Source of the DNA: Hyphomicrobiales bacterium
GTDB taxonomy: Bacteria > Pseudomonadota > Alphaproteobacteria > Rhizobiales > Aestuariivirgaceae
Direction of reading: 5' to 3'
Length of the DNA stretch: 5,069 nt
NCBI GenBank assembly: GCA_027031305.1
Contig: JALVRJ010000008.1
Location: 1-5,069 of the forward strand
Part shown: one piece after another, positions 1-5,069 of the stretch
Layout of the letters: the number at the start of each line of letters is the position of its first letter
Position numbering within the stretch: position 1 is the first letter of the stretch
Position numbers and translations under genes: made by a program
The notes under the pieces: model-generated
What the model was told of the DNA's origin: nothing
Databases searched by the model: none
What the model saw: only the letters and a program-made list of their open reading frames with translations

Positions 1-1117
1 GCGTGAAATACGGACCGCACGAATCGACCGGCTCAACGCGGTTCTCGATGCCATCGATGCCAAGATCGGCTTCGGCGAGAAAGGCATCGAGAAGGAGAAG
101 GTGCTGCCCTATCGCCGCTATATCGATACCGTCAGCGGGGTGAAGGTCGACGTCACCGACTGGCAGGCGGCCTCCAGTACCCTTTTCGGCTGGCTGAGTT
201 CCAGCGAAGGTGGCTTGCGCTGGGCCAGGAACATCGCCCTTTTCGTCATCACACTGGTGGCATTCTGGATCCTGGCCAAGCTGGTGAGCCGGGCGGTCAG
301 CAAGGGGCTGTCGGCGATGGGCCATCTCTCGGTGCTGCTGACCAAGTTCATCATCTCCATGACCCGGCGGACCATCATGATCATCGGCATCCTGGTGGCG
401 CTTGCGGCTCTGGAGGTGAACATCGGACCGCTCCTGGCCGTCATCGGCGCCGCCGGCTTCGTGGTCGCATTTGCCCTGCAGAGTACCCTCTCCAATTTCG
501 CCAGCGGCATCATGATCATGTTCTACCGTCCCTTCGACGTGGACGACGCAGTGGAGGTCGCCGGCATTTCGGGCAAGGTGAAATCCATGAATCTGGTCAG
601 TACCTCGCTGATGACCTTCGACAACAAGCTGATGATCGTGCCCAACAACTCGATCTGGGGGAACGTCATCACCAATGCCACCGGCAGTGACCAGCGGCGT
701 ATCGACCTGACCTTCGGTATCGGTTACGAGGACGATATCGATCAGGCCCAGAAGGTGCTGGAAGAGATCGTGAACAACCACCCCAAGGTGCTGAAGGAAC
801 CGGCGCCGGTGATCCGGGTGCACGAACTGGCCGACTCCTCGGTCAATTTCATCTGCAGACCCTGGTCCAAAACCGCGGATTACTGGACCGTGTACTGGGA
901 TATCACCCGGGCGGTGAAGGAGCGCTTCGACGCCGAGGGTATCTCTATTCCCTACCCGCAGCGGGATGTACATATCCTGGCCGACAAGCCGTTGCTGACC
1001 GCCATGCAACACCCCCAGCCGGAAGGCGGCGTCTCCCCCGAACAGCGGAGGGCCGGCGCCAGACAGTCGGAGGAGCAGGCCGGCATCGAGGCAGACGACG
1101 ACAGCAACACGGTATGA
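1..1117 (+). CDS. MscS-family small-conductance mechanosensitive channel, 5' end outside window
   Basis: Inner-membrane channel that opens under membrane tension to release solutes during hypo-osmotic shock; the family works as a homoheptamer. The frame is open from base 2, so the gene begins left of the window. Counting from V/M at 101, TM1 is about residues 43-64, TM2 about 90-106, and the pore helix TM3 starts at GPLLAVIGAAGFVVAFALQ (109-127) and runs to the family signature MFYRPF (140-145). The cytoplasmic beta domain follows, with the conserved MIVPNNSIWGNVITN (178-192), then the alpha/beta domain ending in YWDITRAVKERFDAEGIS and IPYPQ, much like E. coli MscS. A hydrophilic acidic tail of about 45 residues closes the protein. 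The segment before TM1 (YRRYIDTVSGVKVDVTD) matches the extracytoplasmic N-terminal extension of larger MscS-like proteins, which argues against a start at 101. The family is firm; the subfamily and exact partner genes are not known. Confidence 0.95.
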   Translation, partial: REIRTARIDRLNAVLDAIDAKIGFGEKGIEKEKVLPYRRYIDTVSGVKVDVTDWQAASSTLFGWLSSSEGGLRWARNIALFVITLVAFWILAKLVSRAVSKGLSAMGHLSVLLTKFIISMTRRTIMIIGILVALAALEVNIGPLLAVIGAAGFVVAFALQSTLSNFASGIMIMFYRPFDVDDAVEVAGISGKVKSMNLVSTSLMTFDNKLMIVPNNSIWGNVITNATGSDQRRIDLTFGIGYEDDIDQAQKVLEEIVNNHPKVLKEPAPVIRVHELADSSVNFICRPWSKTADYWTVYWDITRAVKERFDAEGISIPYPQRDVHILADKPLLTAMQHPQPEGGVSPEQRRAGARQSEEQAGIEADDDSNTV

Positions 1118-1127
1118 CATGTGAACC

Positions 1128-1143
1128 CGCCCTGAACAGGGCG
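1128..1143. other. Perfect 7-bp inverted repeat (hairpin) between mscS-like gene and argS
   Basis: The sequence CGCCCTGAACAGGGCG is a perfect palindromic arm pair around AA. In RNA it would fold as a 6-bp GC-rich stem with a GAAC tetraloop. It lies 11 bases after the channel's stop codon and 25 bases before the argS start. No T-run follows on the plus strand (the next bases are caataaattc) and none is suitably placed on the minus strand, so it is not a classical intrinsic terminator. It could slow RNA decay or reduce read-through into argS, or be a protein-binding site. The structure is seen directly; any function is inference. Confidence 0.5.
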
Positions 1144-1153
1144 CAATAAATTC

Positions 1154-1158
1154 AAGGA
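1154..1158 (+). promoter_or_regulatory. Shine-Dalgarno of argS
   Basis: AAGGA lies 10 bases before the ATG at 1169. This is a strong purine-rich ribosome-binding site at an acceptable spacing, and it supports that start. The N-terminus [16 protein letters not shown] also aligns with the usual beginning of alphaproteobacterial ArgS proteins. Confidence 0.75.
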
Positions 1159-1168
1159 CCCGATCCTC

Positions 1169-2917
1169 ATGAACCTGTTTCACGATATCGCCGAGAAGGT
1201 GAAGGCCGCGCTGGAGGCGCTGAAGAAGGAAGGCGTGCTGGCGGCGGACGCCGATTTTTCCAACGTCAAGGTGGAGCCGCCGCGCGAGGCGGCCCACGGC
1301 GAAGTGACCACCAACGCCGCCATGGTGCTGGCCAGGCAGGCGAAGACGAAGCCTCGGGACCTGGCCGAGCGCATCGCCGAAAGGCTGCGCGCGGACGAGG
1401 ACATCGCGAAGGTGGAGATCGCCGGGCCGGGCTTCATCAACATGTGGTTGTCGCAGGCTTTCCGGGCGCGGCTAATGAACGCCGTGCTGGCGCTGGGCGA
1501 GAGCTATGGCCGCTCTTCCCTGGGCAAGGGCGAGAAAGTGAACGTGGAATATGTCTCGGCCAACCCGACGGGGCCGCTGCACGTCGGCCATACGCGCGGC
1601 GCGGTGTTCGGCGACGCGCTGGCCAGCCTGCTGGAAGAGACGGGCCACGACGTTACGCGCGAATACTACATCAACGACGCCGGCGAGCAGGTGGACGTGC
1701 TGGCGCGTTCGGCATACCTGCGCTACCGCGAGGCGCTGGGCGAGGACATCGGCGAGATCCCGCCGGGCCTCTACCCGGGTGAATACCTCAAGCCGGTGGG
1801 CGTGGCGCTGGCGGAGAAACATGGCGAAGCGCTGTTGAACATGGCGGAGGAGGAATGGCTGCCGATCGTGCGCGACTTCGCCATCGAGAAGATGATGGAG
1901 ATGATCCGCGACGACCTGGCGGCGCTGGGCATCACGCACGAGGTCTTCTTCTCCGAACGGAGCTTGCATGAATCGGGCGCCATCGAGGAGACCATCCGCG
2001 AACTGGAGGAGAAGGGGCTGGTCTACATGGGCCGGCTGCCGCCGCCGAAGGGCAGGCCACCGGAGGACTGGGAACCACGAGAGCAACTGCTGTTCAGGTC
2101 CACGGCATTCGGCGACGACATCGACCGGCCCCTGAAGAAGTCGAATGGCCGCTATACCTATTTCGCGGCTGACGTGGCCTACATCCGAGAAAAGCTGCGG
2201 CGCGGCTACAACCAGCTCGTCTATGTGCTGGGGGCGGATCACGGTGGCTACGTGAAGCGCTTGCAGGCGGCCAACGCGGCGTTGTCGGACGGCAAGGTGC
2301 CGCTGATCGCGCGATTGTGCCAGCTGGTGCGGCTGTTTCGCGGTGGCGAGCCGGTGAAGATGTCCAAGCGCGCGGGTGATTTCATCACCATGCGCGACGT
2401 GGTGGACGAGGTGGGCGCGGACGTGGTGCGGTTCATGATGCTGACGCGCTCCAACGACGCGCCGCTGGACTTCGACTTCGAGAAGGTAAAGGAGCAGTCG
2501 AGGGACAACCCCGTTTTCTACGTGCAATACGCGCACGCGCGCATCTGCTCGGTGTTCCGCAACGCCGAGGCGGAGCTGGACGATAGCATCTTGCGGCCGG
2601 AGCCAGAAACGATAAGATGGGAGCTGCTCGATGACGAGGCAGAGCGAATGCTGATGCGGCGGGCCGGCGAATATCCCCGGATGCTGGAAGCGGCGGCGAA
2701 GGCGCACGAGCCGCACCGGGTGGCCTTTTACCTGATGGACCTGGCGGCGGACTTTCATGCCTTGTGGAACAAGGGCAAGGAAAATCCACAATTGCGGTTC
2801 ATTCTGCCCGACCAGCCGGAGCTGAGCGCGGCGCGGCTGGCGATGTTGCGCGTGGTGCGGCATTGCCTGCGCAACGGTTTGCGCGTCCTTGGCGTGCGCC
2901 CGGTGGAAGAGATGTGA
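1169..2917 (+). CDS. argS: Arginyl-tRNA synthetase (class I), complete
   Basis: Cytoplasmic enzyme that charges tRNA-Arg with arginine using ATP (EC 6.1.1.19). At 582 residues it has normal bacterial length. The N-terminal Add-1 tRNA-recognition domain spans about residues 3-90 and ends in AGPGFIN (85-91). The Rossmann catalytic core begins with [17 protein letters not shown], with the HIGH-type motif HVGH at 138-141. [17 protein letters not shown] (165-181) is a family hallmark that contacts substrate, and [12 protein letters not shown] is at 353-364. The KMSKR loop is intact at 397-401, followed by [16 protein letters not shown]. The DALR anticodon-binding domain runs from about 450, starting YVQYAHARI, to the C-terminus ending GVRPVEEM. 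The sequence style ([29 protein letters not shown]) is typical of Alphaproteobacteria. It starts 51 bases after the channel gene and ends 49 bases before the membrane-protein gene, so co-transcription with either is possible. No frameshift or missing catalytic residue is seen. Confidence 0.98.
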   Translation: MNLFHDIAEKVKAALEALKKEGVLAADADFSNVKVEPPREAAHGEVTTNAAMVLARQAKTKPRDLAERIAERLRADEDIAKVEIAGPGFINMWLSQAFRARLMNAVLALGESYGRSSLGKGEKVNVEYVSANPTGPLHVGHTRGAVFGDALASLLEETGHDVTREYYINDAGEQVDVLARSAYLRYREALGEDIGEIPPGLYPGEYLKPVGVALAEKHGEALLNMAEEEWLPIVRDFAIEKMMEMIRDDLAALGITHEVFFSERSLHESGAIEETIRELEEKGLVYMGRLPPPKGRPPEDWEPREQLLFRSTAFGDDIDRPLKKSNGRYTYFAADVAYIREKLRRGYNQLVYVLGADHGGYVKRLQAANAALSDGKVPLIARLCQLVRLFRGGEPVKMSKRAGDFITMRDVVDEVGADVVRFMMLTRSNDAPLDFDFEKVKEQSRDNPVFYVQYAHARICSVFRNAEAELDDSILRPEPETIRWELLDDEAERMLMRRAGEYPRMLEAAAKAHEPHRVAFYLMDLAADFHALWNKGKENPQLRFILPDQPELSAARLAMLRVVRHCLRNGLRVLGVRPVEEM

Positions 2918-2931
2918 GTATCGTTCGTGAA

Positions 2932-2950
2932 CGCCCATCAATCGCCCATC
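2932..2950 (+). repeat. Short tandem direct repeat in the argS-downstream gap
   Basis: CGCCCATC occurs twice, at 2932-2939 and 2943-2950, separated by AAT. The repeat sits in the 49-base gap just upstream of the ribosome-binding site of the next gene. It may be a half-site pair for a regulator or simply chance in GC-rich DNA; nothing else supports a function. Confidence 0.3.
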
Positions 2951-2951
2951 C

Positions 2952-2957
2952 GGAAGA
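2952..2957 (+). promoter_or_regulatory. Probable Shine-Dalgarno of the FtsN/SPOR-like gene
   Basis: GGAAGA lies 9 bases before the ATG at 2967 and is the best-spaced purine run. A second run, AGGGGA (2959-2964), is only 2 bases from the ATG and too close to serve. The site supports the start at 2967, whose product begins MADDDRKK, a hydrophilic N-terminus suited to a type II membrane protein. Confidence 0.5.
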
Positions 2958-2966
2958 CAGGGGATC

Positions 2967-4985
2967 ATGGCTGACGACGACAGGAAAAAGATGGCGGCGC
3001 CTCCCCGGCCTCCCCGGGGAATGCCGCAGGGCAAGCCGGCGGGATCGCGCGCGCGCCTGACCGGGCGCGTGCCGCCGCCACCGCCGCCGCTGCGCACCCC
3101 CGGACCGGCCGCCGGCGCGGCGGAAAAAAGGCCAGGGGCCAAACCCATCCCGCGGCCGCCACGCATGGCCGGGCCGGCGCGCCCGGCCGGCGGCGCGGGT
3201 GCGGCCAAGGGAAAGGCCGCGCCACCGCCTCCGCCACCATTGCGCGGGGTCGGCGCCGGACAGAAGGGAGGGCAGGCACGCCAACAAAAGCTCGCGATGG
3301 GCCCCAAGATTCCCGCACGGCAAACGCCGCGTCATCCCGGAAGCGCCGGGGGCGGCATCGGGGGCGGTCGAGCAGCCCCGGCGAAGGCGCCGCAATCTCC
3401 TCCTGTGAGGTCCGGGCCGTCTCAACCAGGCGCGCCTCGGCCGGCCGCGCTCGGCGATGTTGACAGGACCGGGCGGGGCACTTCCGGCGCGGCGGGCAAC
3501 ATGGACGTGCATAATTTCGCCGAACGGCTGCGGGCGCAGCGTGAGGCGGCGGAGCGGCTGATCAGCCGGCGCAGCGCCGAGCAGAAGCCCCCTTCCGCGC
3601 CGGATCCGGGCAAACGCTCCGGCATGGCGGCGACAAGCGCCGCCGCCAGTGTCGCCGGGCTATCGTCGAAGACGATGGATACTGTGGGGCCCTCGCCGCG
3701 TCCCTCGATGGGACAGGAAGGCAGGGACGCTTCCGCCACCACGGAAAACATGGTGGGCGTTTCTCAGCCTCCCCACGGGCCACATGGCGCGGAATCGCCC
3801 CGGGAGGAAGAGGCCTTTTTCACCCGGGCTCCGCAAACAGCCGACATGCCTCCGACTCCCGACGTCGGGCCCCATTATCCGCCGGCCGCGCCACAGGGGC
3901 CCGAGGCCGGCATGGCGCACGGGCCTGCCGCGATGGAGTCGCCGCAACACGGTGTAGAGCCGCACCCCGCGGGAGGCGCTCACGCCGTTGAGGAAGGCGG
4001 GTATCTCGCGCCCGAGCCAGCCATCCAGCCCGGGCCTGCCACCCACGAGCCTGGGGCGGAATTGCTGGAACAGCCGGCTGAGGGCGTTCCGCCGCACGGG
4101 CCGTCCACGGCGCACGCCGGGCATGACGCGGCCGCTTACGGCGACGTCTACAATGAGCTGGAGCAACTGGACGAGCGGCCGCGCAAAGGCTCCGTGGCCC
4201 TGTTGATCGTGGCCTTCGTGCTCATTGCGGGGCTGGCGGCGGCGGCGGTGTTCTTCCTGTTCGGCAAGCGCGGCAGCGAAGGAGGGGCCTCCGCGACGAA
4301 GAACGTGCCGGTCATCAACGCGCCAGACAAGCCCGTCAAAATGAAGCCCAAAGGCGACGTGCCCGCCAAGCAGGCCACGCCGGCGCGGCGCAAGCTGATT
4401 TATGATCGCATCATCGACGAGGATGCCGCCGGGACTAAGCCGGTCCAGCCGCCGGCCGCACCGCCACCGGCCGTGCAGCCGGCGCCGGCGCCACAGGACA
4501 ACGCCACGCCCCTGCCGCCACCATTGCCGCCGCCGCCATCGCTGGGCGATGACCAGGGCAACGGCAAGGCCGTTCCCGACGTTCCGGCAAGCGAGGACAA
4601 GGGCGGGGAAACGCGCACCGCCGAAACGGAACCCACCACCGTCGCTCCGGCGGGGGGCGGCGTGGAGGAAAGCACGCCCACGAGACCTAAAGCTGATACT
4701 ACGGAGGCCATCACGGCCGGCGCAGGGGAGTTGAGCTCGGCGGCGAAGGCGTTCGCCTCGTCGGCCAAGCCGTCAGCAACGGCCAGGTCCACGGCTGACG
4801 AAGCGAGCAAGAGAGTTGCGGAGGCCACCGGCATCGCCATGCCCTCCGGCAATGGCGGGACGGCGGAGGAAAAACCGGCCGCAAGGGAAAAGGTGGGGGC
4901 CGCTCCGCCGCGCGCCACCGCCCCCTCGGCCGCGTCCAGCGCGGCAGAGGCGGCGATGCGCTCCATCGTATTGGTTCCGCGGTAA
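2967..4985 (+). CDS. Proline/alanine-rich single-pass membrane protein, FtsN/SPOR-like but lacking its C-terminal SPOR domain
   Basis: 672 residues as read. Residues 1-407 are a low-complexity Pro/Ala/Gly cytoplasmic region with two identical PPPPPPLR motifs (36-43 and 86-93), a charged, probably helical stretch (MDVHNFAERLRAQREAAERL, 179-198), and a His/Pro/Gly-rich stretch (about 268-390). RPRK (404-407) precedes one transmembrane helix, about 409-432, giving an N-in, C-out topology. After it, VPVINAPDKPVKMKPKGD and RRKLIYDRI (447-482) resemble the post-membrane segment I recall from alphaproteobacterial SPOR proteins encoded after argS. A Pro-rich linker (491-526) and an Ala/Thr/Ser/Glu-rich tail follow. 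Such proteins bind denuded septal peptidoglycan through a C-terminal SPOR domain, and none is present here. The final codons, from about residue 660 (AAMRSIVLVPR, stop), are antisense to a conserved MutS-like motif, so the visible stop is probably a product of a sequence junction and the true C-terminus is missing. The coding frame is well supported; the FtsN-like role is inference from context and the post-membrane segment. Confidence 0.7.
   Translation: MADDDRKKMAAPPRPPRGMPQGKPAGSRARLTGRVPPPPPPLRTPGPAAGAAEKRPGAKPIPRPPRMAGPARPAGGAGAAKGKAAPPPPPPLRGVGAGQKGGQARQQKLAMGPKIPARQTPRHPGSAGGGIGGGRAAPAKAPQSPPVRSGPSQPGAPRPAALGDVDRTGRGTSGAAGNMDVHNFAERLRAQREAAERLISRRSAEQKPPSAPDPGKRSGMAATSAAASVAGLSSKTMDTVGPSPRPSMGQEGRDASATTENMVGVSQPPHGPHGAESPREEEAFFTRAPQTADMPPTPDVGPHYPPAAPQGPEAGMAHGPAAMESPQHGVEPHPAGGAHAVEEGGYLAPEPAIQPGPATHEPGAELLEQPAEGVPPHGPSTAHAGHDAAAYGDVYNELEQLDERPRKGSVALLIVAFVLIAGLAAAAVFFLFGKRGSEGGASATKNVPVINAPDKPVKMKPKGDVPAKQATPARRKLIYDRIIDEDAAGTKPVQPPAAPPPAVQPAPAPQDNATPLPPPLPPPPSLGDDQGNGKAVPDVPASEDKGGETRTAETEPTTVAPAGGGVEESTPTRPKADTTEAITAGAGELSSAAKAFASSAKPSATARSTADEASKRVAEATGIAMPSGNGGTAEEKPAAREKVGAAPPRATAPSAASSAAEAAMRSIVLVPR
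3072..3095 (+). repeat. First PPPPPPLR polyproline motif (copy 1 of 2)
   Basis: Encodes residues 36-43 of the FtsN/SPOR-like protein. The same eight residues recur at 86-93 (bases 3222-3245). Codon by codon, five of the eight codons differ and all differences are synonymous, so the match is kept at protein level and is not a fresh DNA duplication. Runs of six prolines normally need elongation factor P for efficient translation and would form a polyproline II helix, a common docking surface. Confidence 0.7.
3222..3245 (+). repeat. Second PPPPPPLR polyproline motif (copy 2 of 2)
   Basis: Encodes residues 86-93, identical in protein to the copy at 3072-3095 but with different proline and leucine codons. 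A looser relative, PLPPPLPPPP, occurs after the membrane helix (residues 515-524), on the other side of the membrane. Confidence 0.7.
4940..4970. other. Composition and homology junction
   Basis: GC content is 33/40 in bases 4921-4960, 11/20 in 4961-4980 and 36/84 in 4986-5069. At the same place a minus-strand frame matching MutS-related ATPases up to about MERIAA stops resembling that family and becomes the plain antisense of the Ala-rich tail of the plus-strand gene. Both sides read GGCGGC-like alanine-codon sequence here, so short shared sequence could have mediated the join, biologically or during assembly. The exact breakpoint cannot be fixed from this sequence alone. Confidence 0.7.
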
Positions 4986-5068
4986 ATTTCATCGATGATA
5001 AACAGGTACCGGTTTTCATTTTCGTTCAGGCGGATAAATTCCAGCAGGGCTTCGATCTCCTGGTAATA
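4946..5068 (-). CDS. Fragment of a MutS-related ATPase (Walker B region), 5' end outside window, 3' end broken
   Basis: Reading the minus strand from 5068 gives about 41 residues: YYQEIEALLEFIRLNENEN, then RYLFIIDEIYRGTNTMER and IAAS. LFIIDE (5005-4988) is a Walker B motif with the catalytic Asp-Glu pair. The following GTNTMER loop is the form seen in the MutS-related family with DE(I/L)(F/Y)RGTN-x-x-ER; canonical MutS has DEIGRGTST and MutS2 a GTDP-type loop. The Walker A and DNA-binding parts would lie right of the window. Past IAAS the family expects a helix and then an STHD-type switch motif. Instead the open frame continues to a stop near 4400 as Ala/Gly/Pro-rich sequence that merely mirrors the opposite gene, with no STHD. 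The ATPase is therefore cut at this point. Its low GC (about 43%) differs from the rest of the window, which suggests another source. Confidence 0.75.
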
Positions 5069-5069
5069 G

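Noticed and set aside
101..103. GTG at 101 as the start of the mechanosensitive channel
   Set aside because: The frame is open to the left edge with family-like sequence, and the AAGGAG at 92-97 is only 3 bases away, too close for a usable ribosome-binding site.
118..519. 133-codon minus-strand frame opposite the channel gene
   Set aside because: It is a shadow of the conserved channel coding sequence, with a Met-rich product and no recognisable features.
1128..1143. Hairpin as a rho-independent terminator
   Set aside because: No T-run follows the stem on either strand.
3124..3129. A-run of six as a programmed frameshift site
   Set aside because: The zero frame reads GAA AAA AGG, which is not the phase required for an A AAA AAG slip, and the original frame continues with the expected composition and membrane helix.
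3000..3260. Dense GCC/CCG trinucleotide patches as a DNA repeat array or CRISPR-like element
   Set aside because: They are fully explained by proline and alanine codons in one coding frame, with no regular unit or spacer pattern.
1472..3307. A 611-codon open frame on the minus strand, opposite argS and the start of the membrane-protein gene
   Set aside because: It is antisense to a complete, well-conserved argS. Its product is Arg/His/Ala-rich with no recognisable motif, and long antisense frames are expected where third positions are GC-rich.
3501..3503. Internal ATG (residue 179) as the true start of the membrane protein
   Set aside because: The upstream frame has consistent codon use and repeated PPPPPPLR motifs with synonymous differences, and the purine run before this ATG is weak. 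The start at 2967 has a better-spaced site.
4400..4945. Continuation of the MutS-like minus-strand frame as a genuine C-terminal domain
   Set aside because: The sequence is Ala/Gly/Pro/Ser-rich, lacks the STHD-type motif expected after Walker B, and is simply the complement of the plus-strand gene.

Overview
The window looks like a piece of a high-GC proteobacterial genome, most likely alphaproteobacterial (Rhodospirillales-like at a guess). This rests on three things: the style of the arginyl-tRNA synthetase, GC-rich third codon positions throughout, and a gene order of argS followed directly by a proline-rich, single-pass, FtsN/SPOR-like membrane protein. That order is familiar from alphaproteobacteria, where nagZ and scpA/scpB often come next. 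The window opens inside one gene and closes inside another, so it may be a whole short contig.

Layout. (1) 1-1117, plus strand: the 3' part of a small-conductance mechanosensitive channel (MscS family). Its frame is open to the left edge, so the true start is outside. (2) 1118-1168: a short gap with a perfect 7-bp inverted repeat and a Shine-Dalgarno for the next gene. (3) 1169-2917, plus: complete argS, arginyl-tRNA synthetase, with HVGH and KMSKR motifs intact. (4) 2918-2966: a 49-base gap. (5) 2967-4985, plus: a 672-codon proline/alanine-rich protein with about 407 cytoplasmic residues, one transmembrane helix and an extracytoplasmic proline-rich linker. It resembles the FtsN-like SPOR-domain protein usually encoded after argS but has no SPOR domain. 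(6) About 4946-5068, minus: a fragment of a MutS-related ATPase with the Walker B motif and the DEIYRGTNTMER signature, convergent with and overlapping the end of gene 5.

The three plus-strand genes are co-directional with gaps of about 50 bases and could be co-transcribed. They cover membrane-tension release, translation, and probably cell-envelope/division, so this is a housekeeping neighbourhood and not a dedicated system.

The main anomaly is the right end. GC content falls from about 80% to about 43% near position 4960. There a conserved MutS-like coding segment on the minus strand stops matching its family, exactly where the proline-rich gene takes over on the opposite strand. The last ten or so codons and the stop of gene 5 are the antisense of the MutS-like motif. 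This is a sequence junction, either an assembly chimera near a contig end or a real rearrangement. It probably explains the missing SPOR domain. I see no convincing new defence, mobile or RNA system in the window.
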